The notes beneath the pieces are model-generated. The model worked only from the letters and a program-made list of their open reading frames with translations, searched no databases and was not told the origin of the DNA. A stretch of DNA of 64,000 nucleotides from Massilia sp. Mn16-1_5 (GTDB lineage: Bacteria > Pseudomonadota > Gammaproteobacteria > Burkholderiales > Burkholderiaceae_D): NCBI RefSeq assembly GCF_004798585.1, contig NZ_PPXQ01000002.1, positions 248,001-312,000 of the forward strand. Direction: 5' to 3'. Of the stretch, positions 25,061 through 34,276 are shown piece after piece. The position numbers and the translations under genes were made by a program. Each line of letters opens with the position of its first letter. Position 1 is the first letter of the stretch.

Positions 25061-27736
25061 ATGTTCGAATTCCTATTCAAGCGTCAGGGCGACAAGAACG
25101 GCAACGGACGCGGTGCGCAAGCCGACGCGCCCGCACAGCCCGCCGACGCGTCTGCCAAGGCGGGCGGCGCATCGGACAAGGCCAACCCGAAAGGCGGCGC
25201 CAAGGCTGGTGCCGCCACGGCCAGCGCAGCTAACGCCCGTACCGGCACGGCGCTGCGCGAGCAGCAGGCCGAGCAACTGAAGTTGCTCGACGGCGATGAA
25301 TCGCGCGCAGTGGACTTCATCCTCCAGTGCGAATTTTCCGAACTGCGCCTGTCGGCCGCCGAGCTGGTGCACAGCCGCGCCGGGCTCGAGCGCGTCCATG
25401 CGGCCATGCGCAACCTGGACCGCCGCGTCGCCAAGCTGATGCAGTCGCGCCTGGATGCGATCCGCCACCACGACGCCGAACTGGCGCGCGGCCAGGCCAC
25501 GCTGGACGCGGCGCGCGCGCTGCTGGCCGACGACCGCCTGACCCCGAACCAGGTCGCCGACCTCGACCACAAATGGGCCGTGATCGCCGCGCCCGAACTG
25601 AATGACAGCTTTGCTCCCGTGCGCGCCCAGCTCGGTGCGCGCCTGGAAGCGCAGGTGCAACTCCAGCGCGCCATGATCGACCGCTTGGCTGCCTTGCGTC
25701 AGCTGGAAACGGCCGGCCTGGATTCCGCCGGCATGGCCGCCAGCCTGGACAAGATGATGGCCGAGCAGACCGAGGCCCTGGCCGCGCCCGAGCACCCCTC
25801 GCTGCCGCGTGCGCTGGTCGCGGAATTCGCCGCCGAGCATGCGCGCCTGACGGCTGCGCTGACCACGCTGGAACAATCGCAGGCGGCCCTGGCCGCGCGC
25901 GAAGCGGCGCTCACCGAATGGCAGGCCCAGCCGGTCGCCGAACTGCAGGCCGAGACCCTGCGCCAGGCCTGGCGCAAGCTGCCGGCACTGCCCAAAGGCG
26001 CGGCCGGCCAGGCCCTGCAGGCGCGTTTCGACGCGCTGCTGGCGACGCTGCCGCAACCCGTACGCAAGGAAGCGCCCTCCAAGCAGCAGGCAGCCACGGG
26101 CGCCGAGCGCGCAGGCGAGGGCGCCCCGCGCGCCCAGAAAGCCGTAAAAGGCGCCGACCAGGCTTTCCTCGACAAGCTCGACGCGCTGGAAGCCGCCCTG
26201 CAGCAGGGCTCGCTCGCCCATGCCGCCGAACTCGACAAAGCGCTGAAGGAAAGCAAGGGCAAGGGCATGCGCCTGACCAGCTCGCAGGCCGACCGACTAA
26301 CTCACCTGCGTGCCGAACTGAAGCGCCTGTCGGACTGGGCGCGCTGGGGCGGCAACGTCTCGCGCGAGGAACTCATCAAGACCGTCGAAGGCTTGCCCAC
26401 CCAGAACCTGGCGATGGCCGAGCTGGCGAAGAAGGTCGGTAGCATGCGCGAGCGCTGGAAGGCGCTCGACAGCCTGTCGGGCGCCGCCCCGAAAAGCCTG
26501 TGGGAACGTTTCGACCATGCCTGCACGGTCGCCTACGCCCCGGCCGCGGCGCACTTCCGCCACCTGGCCGACGAGCGCCATGCGAACGCGGCGAAAGGCG
26601 AAGCCATCGTGCAGGAAGCCCAGGCCGAGATCGCGAAGCTGGAATCGGGCGAAGCCGACTGGAAGCACGTCGCCGGCACGGTGCAGCGCCTGCGCCTGGC
26701 CTGGAGCCACCTGGGCGCGATCGACCGCAAGGACAAGAAGCGCCTGGACCAGCTGTTCGGCGCCGCGCTCACCACGCTGCAAGGTCCCCTGGAAGAGCAG
26801 CGTAAGATGGAAGTGGAGGGGCGCGAAGAGCTGATCGACGAAGTGCTGGCGATCGATCCGCACGACCGCCACGCGGTCGACCGCCTGCGCGACATCCAGG
26901 CGCGCTGGCAGGAGCATGCGCGCGCGCTGCCGCTGGAACGCAAGGCCGAGCAGGCGCTGTGGCAGCGTTTTCGCGCCGCCTGCGACGCCTTGTTCGCCCA
27001 GCGCAAGGAAAGCGCGCACGCGCTTGATGCCGAGCGGCGCGCCCACGAGGTGGCGAAGGAAGCGATCAGCGCGCGGCTGGAAGCGGCCGCGCCTGAAGCC
27101 ACTGCCGCCACCGCATCGAAGCTGCTGCGCGAGGCTGCCGCCGAATGGCATGCGATCGGCCCGGTGCCGCGCGCGCACGAGGCGCGGGTCGACAAGCGTT
27201 ACCACGAGGCCGTGGCGAAAGTGCAGCACCACGCCGACCTGTCGCGCCGCGCGGCCGGGCTGGCGCTGGCCAGCGCCCTGCGCGACAAGCTGCGCGCCGT
27301 GCAGGAACTCGAGGATTCGCTGGCCCAGCCGGGGCAACAGGTTTCCAGCGGCGACTGGCGCGCACGCTGGGCGGCCCTGCTGGCGGCCGGTCCCGAATAC
27401 GATCCGGTGCTCGATGCCCGTTTCGAGGCGGCCCTGAGTGCACTCGACACCGACCGCGACGCCTATGCGCGCCTCTTGGAAGCCAACCGTCCGACCCTGC
27501 TGGCCGAACTGCTGCGCCAGGAAGTAGCGGCGGGCATCGACAGCGGCGCGGAGTTTGCGCGCGACCGCCTCAAACTGCAGGTCGAGGCCTTGCAGTCGAC
27601 TCTGAAAGCCGGCAACAAGCCTTCCGGCCGCCACACCGCCCTGCATGCATTGTGCGCCTTGCCGGCCCTGGTCGACGAACGCACGGCGCTGCGCATCGAG
27701 CAGCTCTTGATGCGTACGGCGCGGGAGGGAAAATGA
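25061..27736 (+). CDS. DUF349 domain protein
   Basis: 891 residues, cytoplasmic, strongly helical and rich in Ala, Glu, Arg and Leu. After a Lys/Gly/Ala-rich N-terminal linker (about 10-65), repeated helical units follow, for example LSDWARWGGNVSREELI and MRERWKALDSLSGAAPKSLWERFDHAC. Units of the form W..h....R......LW..F....... recur several times and define DUF349. The family has no firmly assigned biochemical role. It overlaps moaE by ATGA (27733-27736). The start ATG gives the peptide MFEFLFKRQ common at the N-terminus of this family. Confidence 0.88.
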   Translation: MFEFLFKRQGDKNGNGRGAQADAPAQPADASAKAGGASDKANPKGGAKAGAATASAANARTGTALREQQAEQLKLLDGDESRAVDFILQCEFSELRLSAAELVHSRAGLERVHAAMRNLDRRVAKLMQSRLDAIRHHDAELARGQATLDAARALLADDRLTPNQVADLDHKWAVIAAPELNDSFAPVRAQLGARLEAQVQLQRAMIDRLAALRQLETAGLDSAGMAASLDKMMAEQTEALAAPEHPSLPRALVAEFAAEHARLTAALTTLEQSQAALAAREAALTEWQAQPVAELQAETLRQAWRKLPALPKGAAGQALQARFDALLATLPQPVRKEAPSKQQAATGAERAGEGAPRAQKAVKGADQAFLDKLDALEAALQQGSLAHAAELDKALKESKGKGMRLTSSQADRLTHLRAELKRLSDWARWGGNVSREELIKTVEGLPTQNLAMAELAKKVGSMRERWKALDSLSGAAPKSLWERFDHACTVAYAPAAAHFRHLADERHANAAKGEAIVQEAQAEIAKLESGEADWKHVAGTVQRLRLAWSHLGAIDRKDKKRLDQLFGAALTTLQGPLEEQRKMEVEGREELIDEVLAIDPHDRHAVDRLRDIQARWQEHARALPLERKAEQALWQRFRAACDALFAQRKESAHALDAERRAHEVAKEAISARLEAAAPEATAATASKLLREAAAEWHAIGPVPRAHEARVDKRYHEAVAKVQHHADLSRRAAGLALASALRDKLRAVQELEDSLAQPGQQVSSGDWRARWAALLAAGPEYDPVLDARFEAALSALDTDRDAYARLLEANRPTLLAELLRQEVAAGIDSGAEFARDRLKLQVEALQSTLKAGNKPSGRHTALHALCALPALVDERTALRIEQLLMRTAREGK

Positions 27737-28203
27737 GCGAAGTCAGAGTACAGGCCGGGGACTTCGACCTCGGCCAGGAATTGGCGCGCCTGCGGGCAGG
27801 CGACGCCCGCGTCGGTGCCGTCGTGAGTTTCGTCGGCACGGTGCGCGACATGAACGACGGCTCCCAGGTCTCCGAGATGGAGCTGGAACACTACCCGGGC
27901 ATGACCGAGCGCGCGCTGGAAGACATCGTGGCCCAGGCCGAAGCACGCTGGCCACTCTACAACGCGCTGGTGATCCACCGCGTCGGCCCGCTGGCGCCCC
28001 TGGAGCAGATCGTGCTGGTGGCGGTCAGCGCCGCCCACCGTGGCGAAGCCTTTGCCGCCTGCGAATTCATCATCGACTACCTCAAGACGGACGCCCCGTT
28101 CTGGAAGAAGGAACAGACGCCCGAGGGCGCACGCTGGGTCGACGCCCGCATCAGCGACGACAGCGCCAAGGCCAAGTGGAGCCCGGCCGGAGTGCGGGCT
28201 TGA
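27733..28203 (+). CDS. moaE: Molybdopterin synthase catalytic subunit MoaE
   Basis: 156 residues, the usual size of the large subunit of molybdopterin synthase, which converts precursor Z to molybdopterin using thiocarboxylated MoaD. The motifs VGAVVSFVGTVRD near the N-terminus, HRVGPL in the middle and LKTDAPFWKKEQTPEGARW at the C-terminus are conserved; the last contains the active-site lysines. No moaD or moaC is adjacent, which is unusual. The start ATG overlaps the DUF349 stop and fixes the beginning. Confidence 0.96.
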   Translation: MSEVRVQAGDFDLGQELARLRAGDARVGAVVSFVGTVRDMNDGSQVSEMELEHYPGMTERALEDIVAQAEARWPLYNALVIHRVGPLAPLEQIVLVAVSAAHRGEAFAACEFIIDYLKTDAPFWKKEQTPEGARWVDARISDDSAKAKWSPAGVRA

Positions 28204-28574
28204 GCTGGCTCGCCGTCGGCGCCGGCGCCGCGATCGGCGCCTGGCTGCGCTGGGGGCTCGGCATGTGGCTCACCAACGTGCACGCGCACGTGCAGGCGGG
28301 CACGTTGGCCGCCAACCTGATTGGTGGCTATGCGATCGGCATCGCGCTCGGCTTCTTCACGGCCAATCCCCTCATCAATCCGGAATGGCGCCTATTCATC
28401 GTCACCGGCTTCCTTGGCGGCCTGACGACCTTTTCCAGCTTCTCCGGCGAATCGGTGGCCTTGATGCAGCGCGGCGAATTCGGCTGGGCGCTGGCGCATA
28501 CGGTGCTGCACCTGGTCGGCTCGATCCTGCTGTGCGTGGCCGGCTTCGCTACCTGGCGCGCGCTGCGGGGCTAA
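28200..28574 (+). CDS. crcB: Fluoride ion channel CrcB/FluC
   Basis: 124 residues from a TTG codon that overlaps the moaE stop (TTGA) and follows GGAG; a GTG at 28176 is the alternative and would add eight residues. Four membrane helices are visible. Family motifs are GAWLRW near the N-terminus, NLIGGYAIG in helix 2 and GFLGGLTTFSSFS in helix 3, which lines the fluoride path. The dimer exports fluoride passively across the inner membrane. No fluoride riboswitch is seen upstream, so control must come from the moaE transcript. Confidence 0.9.
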   Translation: MSWLAVGAGAAIGAWLRWGLGMWLTNVHAHVQAGTLAANLIGGYAIGIALGFFTANPLINPEWRLFIVTGFLGGLTTFSSFSGESVALMQRGEFGWALAHTVLHLVGSILLCVAGFATWRALRG

Positions 28575-28596
28575 GCGCGTCGGCCGGTTTTTTAAG

Positions 28597-28697
28597 GTGG
28601 GCATTCATGCCCACGCGGTACATCGCCTGTTTGGCCGTAAAGCTGTCTCGAACCGCACGAGCCGCATTCCGCGTGGGCATGAATGCCCACCCTACGA
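28597..28697. repeat. REPIN-like inverted doublet, locus 1
   Basis: Two hairpins face each other. GTGGGCAT-TC-ATGCCCAC (28597-28614) is followed by GCGG, and GTGGGCAT-GA-ATGCCCAC (28673-28690) is preceded by CGC and followed by CCTACG. About 58 nt separate them. The unit can be written TAGGGTGG...CCACGCGG, present once in each orientation. Related units occur at 31929, 42629, 54362 and 63951. Confidence 0.85.
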
Positions 28698-28794
28698 CCT
28701 ACCGCGTACCGCCAGCCGATACTCCTGCGGTTTCTCAACGAACCCGCACGACGCGGTGCTAGGCTTGCCACCGGATAATTACCCGGAGCCCGCC

Positions 28795-29214
28795 ATGACC
28801 ACCGTTCAACGACCAACCGCCGCCTTCGTCGGCGCATCCTGGAGCGCGCTGTTCATCGGCGCAATCGCTTTCCTGATCGGCTTGTGGAACGCCCAGATGG
28901 CGCTCAACGAGAAGGGCTACTACCTGACCCTGCTGCTCTACGGCCTGTTCGCCGCCGTTTCGCTGCAAAAGTCGGTGCGCGACCGCAGCGAGGGCATCGC
29001 CGTCACCGGGATGTACTTCATGCTGTGCTGGATCTCGCTGTGCGCCGTCATCCTGCTGCTGGCGGTCGGCCTGTGGAATGCCGCGTTGCAGCCGAGCGAG
29101 AAGGGCTTCTATGCGATGTCCTTCGTACTGAGCCTGTTTGCCGTGGTGGCGGTGCAGAAGAACGTGCGCGACCTGGGCAAGGGGGCCGGCATGCTGCCTG
29201 CCGAGCAGGGTTGA
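28795..29214 (+). CDS. YiaA/YiaB-family inner membrane protein
   Basis: 139 residues with four membrane helices arranged as two similar halves. Each half has a WN..L...EKG(Y/F)Y motif: WNAQMALNEKGYY at about residue 31 and WNAALQPSEKGFY at about 94. Each ends in a basic loop: LQKSVRD and VQKNVRD. This internal duplication is the mark of the YiaA/YiaB family, small inner membrane proteins of unknown function. The start ATG at 28795 is used because the longer frame runs back into the repeat element. It stands between that repeat and clpB. Confidence 0.8.
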   Translation: MTTVQRPTAAFVGASWSALFIGAIAFLIGLWNAQMALNEKGYYLTLLLYGLFAAVSLQKSVRDRSEGIAVTGMYFMLCWISLCAVILLLAVGLWNAALQPSEKGFYAMSFVLSLFAVVAVQKNVRDLGKGAGMLPAEQG

Positions 29215-29253
29215 CGCCTCCGTAGGATTCGACTGACCGTCGCGCGGGCAGAT

Positions 29254-29280
29254 CTTGAAATGTGACCGGCCATCCCAATT
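29254..29280 (+). promoter_or_regulatory. Sigma-32-like heat-shock promoter of clpB
   Basis: CTTGAAA at 29254-29260 matches the sigma-32 -35 exactly. TCCCAATT at 29273-29280 fits the CCCCATnT -10 at five of seven positions. The spacer is 12 bp, one shorter than usual. clpB begins 39 bp later with AGGAG before its ATG. Confidence 0.65.
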
Positions 29281-29318
29281 TTGTTTCCTAGTTAAGAACA
29301 CTCACTAGGAGCAAAAAC

Positions 29319-31931
29319 ATGCGGCAAGACAAATTGACGACCAAGCTCCAGGAAGCGCTGGCGGATGCCCAGAGCCTGGCGGTCGGCAACGATAACCAGT
29401 ACATCGAACCGGTGCACCTGCTCGTCGCCCTGCTGAACCAGGACGACGGCGGCGCCCGTTCGCTGCTGCAGCGCGCCGGCGTGAATGTCGGCGGCCTGAC
29501 CAACGCGCTCAGGAATGCCTTCGAACGCCTGCCGAAAGTCTCGGGCACGGGCGGCGAAACGCAGGTCGGACGCGAGCTGGTATCGCTGCTGAACCTCGCC
29601 GACCGCGAATCGCAAAAGCGCGGCGACCAGTTCCTCTCGTCCGAGATGGTGCTGCTCGGCCTCGCCGAAGACAAGTCGGAAGCAGGGCGCCTGGCGCGCG
29701 AGCACGGCCTGGCGCGTAAATCGCTGGAGTCGGCGATCGCGGCCGTGCGCGGCGGCGAGACCGTGAATTCGCAGGACGCCGAAGGCCAGCGCGAAGCGCT
29801 GAAAAAATACACGCTCGACCTGACCGAGCGCGCTCGGCTGGGCAAGCTCGATCCGGTGATCGGCCGCGACGACGAGATCCGCCGTGCGATCCAGGTACTG
29901 CAGCGCCGTACCAAGAACAACCCGGTGCTGATCGGCGAGCCGGGCGTGGGCAAGACGGCGATCGTCGAAGGCCTGGCCCAGCGCATCGTGAACGGCGAAG
30001 TGCCCGATTCGCTGAAGGGCAAGCGTGTCCTGTCGCTCGACATGGCGGCGCTGCTGGCCGGTGCCAAGTTCCGCGGCGAGTTCGAGGAACGCCTGAAATC
30101 CGTGTTGAAGGAGCTGGCCCAGGACGAGGGCCAGACCATCGTCTTCATCGACGAGATCCACACCATGGTCGGCGCCGGCAAGGCCGAAGGCGCGATGGAC
30201 GCGGGGAATATGCTGAAACCTGCGCTGGCGCGCGGCGAGCTGCACTGCGTCGGCGCGACCACGCTCGACGAATATCGCAAGTACGTCGAGAAGGATGCCG
30301 CGCTCGAGCGCCGCTTCCAGAAGATCATCGTCGACGAGCCGAGCGTGGAGGCGACCATCGCCATCCTGCGCGGCCTGCAGGAGAAGTACGAGCTGCACCA
30401 CAAGGTCGAGATCACCGACCCCGCGATCATCGCCGCGGCCGAGCTCTCGCACCGCTACATCAGCGACCGCTTCCTGCCCGATAAAGCCATCGACCTGATC
30501 GACGAGGCGGCCTCGAAAATCAAGATCGAGATCGACTCCAAGCCGGAAGTCATGGACAAGCTGGAGCGACGCCTGATCCAGCTGAAGATCGAGCGCGAAG
30601 CCGTGCGCAAGGAGACCGACGAGGCCTCGCTGCGCCGCCTGGAGCTGATCGGCGAAGAGATCACGCGCCTGGAACGCGAGTACAACGATTACGAAGAAAT
30701 CCTGAAGTCGGAAAAGGCGCAAGTGCAGGGCACCACCCACATCAAGGAAGAGATCGAGCGCATCCGTCACCAGATGGAGGAAGCCAAGCGCCAGTCGAAC
30801 TGGCAGCAGGTCTCCGAATTGCAGTACGGCCGCCTGCCGGAACTGGAAGCGCAGCTCAAGCATGCCGAGGAAGCGGCGGGCCGCGAAGATGGCGAGGCCG
30901 AGAAACCGAAGCTGCTGCGCACCCAGGTCGGCGCCGAGGAGATCGCCGAAGTCGTCTCGCGCGCGACCGGCATTCCCGTCTCGCGCATGATGCAGGGCGA
31001 GCGCGACAAGCTGCTGCACATCGAAGAGAAGCTGCACGAACGCGTGGTCGGCCAGGACGAGGCGATCGAAGCGGTGTCGGATGCGATCCGCCGCTCGCGC
31101 GCCGGCCTGTCGGACCCGAATCGTCCGTACGGCTCCTTCATGTTCCTGGGACCGACTGGCGTCGGCAAGACGGAGCTCTGCAAGGCGCTGGCAAGCTTCC
31201 TCTTCGATACCGAAGAGTCGCTGATCCGCATCGACATGAGCGAATTCATGGAGAAGCATTCGGTGGCAAGGCTGATCGGCGCGCCGCCGGGCTATGTCGG
31301 CTACGAAGAGGGCGGCTATCTCACCGAAGCCGTGCGCCGCAAGCCCTACAGCGTGATCCTGCTCGACGAGATCGAGAAGGCGCACCCGGACGTGTTCAAC
31401 GTGCTGCTGCAGGTGCTCGACGACGGCCGCATGACCGACGGCCAGGGCCGCACCGTGGACTTCAAGAACACGGTGATCGTCATGACCTCGAACCTGGGTT
31501 CGCACAAGATCCAGTCGATGGACACCGACGAACCGGCGGTGGTGAAGCTGGCCGTGATGGCCGAGGTACGCGGACACTTCCGTCCGGAGTTCATCAACCG
31601 CATCGACGACATCGTGGTCTTCCATGCGCTGGACGAGAAGAACATCGGCGCGATCGCGAAGATCCAGCTGCGCGGCCTGGAAGAGCGCCTGGCCAAGATG
31701 GAGATGACGCTCGACATCGACGACGAGGCCCTGCAGAAGATCGCGGAAGCCGGCTTCGATCCGGTGTACGGCGCGCGTCCTCTGAAGCGCGCGATCCAGC
31801 AGCAGATCGAGAACCCGCTGTCGAAGGCGATCCTGTCGGGCCGCTTCGGACCGAAGGACACGATTCCGGTGCGGGTGCAGCACGGGCAGCTGGTGTTCGG
31901 CGATCAGGCGCAGGTGGAGCTGGCGAAGTAG
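29319..31931 (+). CDS. clpB: ATP-dependent disaggregase ClpB
   Basis: 870 residues, slightly longer than the usual 857. The N-terminal Clp_N domain includes [12 protein letters not shown]. The first AAA+ module has Walker [10 protein letters not shown] and Walker [13 protein letters not shown] coiled-coil middle domain (about 400-530, Glu/Arg/Lys-rich) follows, and the second module has GPTGVGKTE and [13 protein letters not shown]. The hexamer pulls polypeptides out of aggregates together with DnaK. AGGAG precedes the ATG. A sigma-32-like promoter lies just upstream, as expected for a heat-shock gene. The TAG stop codon is the first triplet of the repeat element at 31929. Confidence 0.98.
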   Translation: MRQDKLTTKLQEALADAQSLAVGNDNQYIEPVHLLVALLNQDDGGARSLLQRAGVNVGGLTNALRNAFERLPKVSGTGGETQVGRELVSLLNLADRESQKRGDQFLSSEMVLLGLAEDKSEAGRLAREHGLARKSLESAIAAVRGGETVNSQDAEGQREALKKYTLDLTERARLGKLDPVIGRDDEIRRAIQVLQRRTKNNPVLIGEPGVGKTAIVEGLAQRIVNGEVPDSLKGKRVLSLDMAALLAGAKFRGEFEERLKSVLKELAQDEGQTIVFIDEIHTMVGAGKAEGAMDAGNMLKPALARGELHCVGATTLDEYRKYVEKDAALERRFQKIIVDEPSVEATIAILRGLQEKYELHHKVEITDPAIIAAAELSHRYISDRFLPDKAIDLIDEAASKIKIEIDSKPEVMDKLERRLIQLKIEREAVRKETDEASLRRLELIGEEITRLEREYNDYEEILKSEKAQVQGTTHIKEEIERIRHQMEEAKRQSNWQQVSELQYGRLPELEAQLKHAEEAAGREDGEAEKPKLLRTQVGAEEIAEVVSRATGIPVSRMMQGERDKLLHIEEKLHERVVGQDEAIEAVSDAIRRSRAGLSDPNRPYGSFMFLGPTGVGKTELCKALASFLFDTEESLIRIDMSEFMEKHSVARLIGAPPGYVGYEEGGYLTEAVRRKPYSVILLDEIEKAHPDVFNVLLQVLDDGRMTDGQGRTVDFKNTVIVMTSNLGSHKIQSMDTDEPAVVKLAVMAEVRGHFRPEFINRIDDIVVFHALDEKNIGAIAKIQLRGLEERLAKMEMTLDIDDEALQKIAEAGFDPVYGARPLKRAIQQQIENPLSKAILSGRFGPKDTIPVRVQHGQLVFGDQAQVELAK

Positions 31932-32036
31932 GGCGGGCATGCCCGCGCGTGACGCCGGCATCGTGTTGGCGGGGTCTTTCCCCAAACGAAGTCAACAAGG
32001 CGCAACGTTCACGCGCGGGCATGCCCGCCCTACGGT
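31929..32036. repeat. REPIN-like inverted doublet, locus 2
   Basis: TAGGGCGGGCATGCCCGCGCG (31929-31949) and its inverse ending at 32033 flank about 58 nt. The core GCGGGC-AT-GCCCGC is a perfect palindrome in both halves. The first base triplet is the clpB stop codon, so the gene ends inside the element. Confidence 0.85.
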
Positions 32037-32106
32037 GTGCCGCCACCAGCATGGCCGCTGGCTTTTGGCTACACTGATCGTTTCCGCTTCCTAGCAAACA
32101 TTACAG

Positions 32107-33312
32107 ATGAACCCAACAAGCCTGCGCCAGGACGCGCGCGTGATCGGCCTGGTCGGCGTCTCGCACGGCGTCTCCCATTTCTACCACCTGATCCTGGCCG
32201 GCCTGTTTCCCTGGCTGAAGACGGCATTTACCCTCTCGTATGCCGAGCTGGGTTTCCTGATGAGCGTGTTCTTCGTCGTCTCGGGCGTCGGCCAGGCGCT
32301 GTCCGGCTTCCTGGTGGACAAGGTCGGCGCGCGGCGGGTGCTGTTTGCCGGCCATGCGCTGCTGGGTGGCGGTGCGCTGGTGCTGGCGAGTGCGCCGAAC
32401 TACGCGATGCTGGTGCTCGGCTCGCTGATCGCCGGCTGCGGCAATGCCGTGTTCCACCCGGCCGGCTACACGCTGCTGAACCACAACGTGTCGAAGGAAC
32501 GCCTGCCGTATGCCTTCTCGGTGCACGGCATTTCCGGCAACATCGGCTGGGCCGCCGCGCCCCTGTTCGTGGCGGCCGTCGCCACGCTGTCGAGCTGGCG
32601 CACGGCGCTGCTGAGCGCCTCCGCGATTCCCGCCCTGATGCTGCTGACCCTGTTCCTGAACCGCAAGATGCTTGGCACCAGCCAGCCGGCAGCGGCGGCC
32701 GCGCAGAAGGCGGGCGGCTCCTTCGACTTCCTGCGCCTGCCGGCGGTGTGGATGTGCTTCGGTTTCTTCTTCCTGACCTCGGTTGCGCTGGGCGGGATCC
32801 AGGCCTTCTCGTCGACCAGCCTGACCGCGCTGTACGGCATCTCGCTGGCGACCGCCGCGACTGCCTATACCACCTTCATGCTGTCCTCGGCGGCGGGCAT
32901 GGTGGCGGGCGGCTTCCTGGCGGCGCGCGCGCGCAACCACGACCGCACGATCGCGATATGCTTCCTGTTCGCCGCCGCGCTGGCCCTGCTGCTGGCCGCC
33001 TCGATCGTGCCGGGGCCGCTGGTGGTGCTGGTGATGGGCGCGATCGGCCTCTCGACCGGGATTGCCGGGCCCTCGCGCGACCTCCTGATCCGCGCCGCGG
33101 CGCCGCCGAACGCCACCGGCCGCGTGTTCGGCGTCGTGTACTCGGGACTGGACAGCGGCATGGCCGTCGGCCCGGTGCTGTTCGGAATGCTGATGGATGG
33201 CGGCCATCCGGCCGGCCTGTTCATCGGCGTGGCCCTGTTCCAGACGCTGGCGATCGCCACCGCGGTGGGCGCCGGCGGCAAGGAGCGGGCGGCGGTACCG
33301 CACAAGGCCTGA
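32107..33312 (+). CDS. MFS transporter, fosmidomycin-resistance (Fsr)-like
   Basis: 401 residues with 12 predicted membrane helices. The motif between helices 2 and 3 is DKVGARRVL, the MFS signature. AVFHPAGYTLL in helix 4 and HGISGNIGWAAAP in helix 5 resemble the Fsr/major facilitator group linked to fosmidomycin resistance in E. coli. The transported substrate cannot be read from the sequence. It starts 70 bp after the clpB repeat; no Shine-Dalgarno is obvious. Its end faces a convergent PEP-CTERM gene. Confidence 0.85.
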   Translation: MNPTSLRQDARVIGLVGVSHGVSHFYHLILAGLFPWLKTAFTLSYAELGFLMSVFFVVSGVGQALSGFLVDKVGARRVLFAGHALLGGGALVLASAPNYAMLVLGSLIAGCGNAVFHPAGYTLLNHNVSKERLPYAFSVHGISGNIGWAAAPLFVAAVATLSSWRTALLSASAIPALMLLTLFLNRKMLGTSQPAAAAAQKAGGSFDFLRLPAVWMCFGFFFLTSVALGGIQAFSSTSLTALYGISLATAATAYTTFMLSSAAGMVAGGFLAARARNHDRTIAICFLFAAALALLLAASIVPGPLVVLVMGAIGLSTGIAGPSRDLLIRAAAPPNATGRVFGVVYSGLDSGMAVGPVLFGMLMDGGHPAGLFIGVALFQTLAIATAVGAGGKERAAVPHKA

Positions 33313-33330
33313 CTGGGCCGAAGCGCCATG

Positions 33331-33355
33331 AAAAAAGCGGGCCATCGGCCCGCTT
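33331..33355 (-). terminator. Terminator between the MFS and PEP-CTERM genes
   Basis: AAGCGGGCC / GGCCCGCTT with a three-base loop. On the minus strand it is followed by six T, so it mainly ends the PEP-CTERM transcript; on the plus strand the T-tract is weak. Confidence 0.85.
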
Positions 33356-33373
33356 GTCGTTTGCAGCGCTAAT

Positions 33374-34276
33374 TCAGCCGCGCTTGCGCAGCGCCAGGCC
33401 CATCAGCACCAGGCCGCCCAGCAGCAGGGCGATCGCGCCTGGCTCCGGCACTTCGCTGGTTTCGTGGGTTTGCGCTACCGGCTCCAGCACCGGTACCGGC
33501 TGAGTGGTGCCCATCGACGGCGGCGGCACCGGCGAGTCCACGACGCCGTTTCCGGCAGGGACGCCCGTGTTCTCCGACGTGTTGCTGCTGACCGGCGTCG
33601 TCGCAGGCGGCGGGGTCACGGATTCGTTCACGACCGGCTGCGTCACCACTGGCTCGGTCACCGGCGGCGTTACCGCCGGCGGGGTCACCACGGGTGGAGT
33701 CACCACGGGCGGCGTTACAACTGGCGGCGTTACAGGCGGCTGCGTCACCGGCGGCGTCACCGGCTGGGCCACGACGACCGGCGTCGAGGCGATGGTTTTC
33801 GACAGCAGGTCGCCGATCTTGTTGTTCGACGCGTCGAGGAAATTGACCTTCAGGTGAGGCTCATCCAGGTCCGGCGCGCCGGTGAAGGCGAAGCTGAACA
33901 CCATGTTGTCCGTCAACGCAACCGGCGTCCCCGTCAGGCACAGCGAGGTCTTCTCGCGGTTCTTGCCGCCACCGCCGCTGCAGCCGTTGGCCGTCAGTTC
34001 GCGCGCCGACATCTTCCATAGTTCGACGCCTTTGGGCGTCGCCGTCACTTGTACGCTCTGGAAGCTGCCGATTTCCTTGATGCTGAGTGCGCCGATAGTG
34101 GTCGCGCGGCTCCAGTCGCCGCTGTGTTGGGCGGCATCGATCTCGAGCGTCAGTACATTATTGACCCAGGTGGTAGTGAAGACCACGTCCTGGTAGGTAA
34201 GCACGCCGGCCTGCGCCGAGCTCAGCCCTGCAGCCGCTGCGAGCGCCAGGGCCGTCTTGCGAATAAGAGGTTTCAC
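33374..34276 (-). CDS. PEP-CTERM anchored exported protein
   Basis: 300 residues from a GTG start preceded by AAGGA. A Sec signal ends near SAQAG (about residue 24). The mature N-terminal region (25-165) has beta-rich sequence including a pair of Cys in NGCSGGG and SLCLTG. Residues about 170-275 form a Pro/Thr/Val-rich linker with repeated PPVVT units. The C-terminus is VPEPGAIALLLGGLVLMG plus LRKRG: the PEP signal, one helix and basic tail recognised by exosortase. Such proteins are sorted to the surface and often linked to exopolysaccharide or floc formation. The function of the N-terminal part is unknown. No exosortase gene is in the window. Confidence 0.9.
   Translation of the reverse strand: MKPLIRKTALALAAAAGLSSAQAGVLTYQDVVFTTTWVNNVLTLEIDAAQHSGDWSRATTIGALSIKEIGSFQSVQVTATPKGVELWKMSARELTANGCSGGGGKNREKTSLCLTGTPVALTDNMVFSFAFTGAPDLDEPHLKVNFLDASNNKIGDLLSKTIASTPVVVAQPVTPPVTQPPVTPPVVTPPVVTPPVVTPPAVTPPVTEPVVTQPVVNESVTPPPATTPVSSNTSENTGVPAGNGVVDSPVPPPSMGTTQPVPVLEPVAQTHETSEVPEPGAIALLLGGLVLMGLALRKRG
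33655..33770 (-). repeat. Short tandem repeats coding for PPVVT linker units
   Basis: Roughly 15-bp units (plus-strand form GGYGGNGTYACNACN) repeat at least five times and encode consecutive PPVVT or PPAVT segments. They lie within the PEP-CTERM gene and could vary in number by slippage. Confidence 0.75.

Noticed and set aside
28597..28794. Upstream extension of the YiaA/B-like gene
   Set aside because: The extra 66 residues come from the REPIN-like repeat and an Arg/Pro-rich stretch; the family's N-terminus fits the ATG at 28795.
29292..31985. 897-codon minus-strand reading frame opposite clpB
   Set aside because: It mirrors clpB codon positions in GC-rich DNA, with a composition rich in His, Arg, Gln and Val and no recognisable domain. 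The same holds for the long antisense frames opposite gltX (3517-5031), the amidase (7774-9414), sbcC (17969-20383), lepA (54705-56531), rnc-era (57996-59996) and uvrC (61772-63997).
33655..33770. Repeats that might suggest a CRISPR array
   Set aside because: The units are about 15 bp, contiguous and in frame inside the PEP-CTERM gene; there are no spacers and no cas genes.
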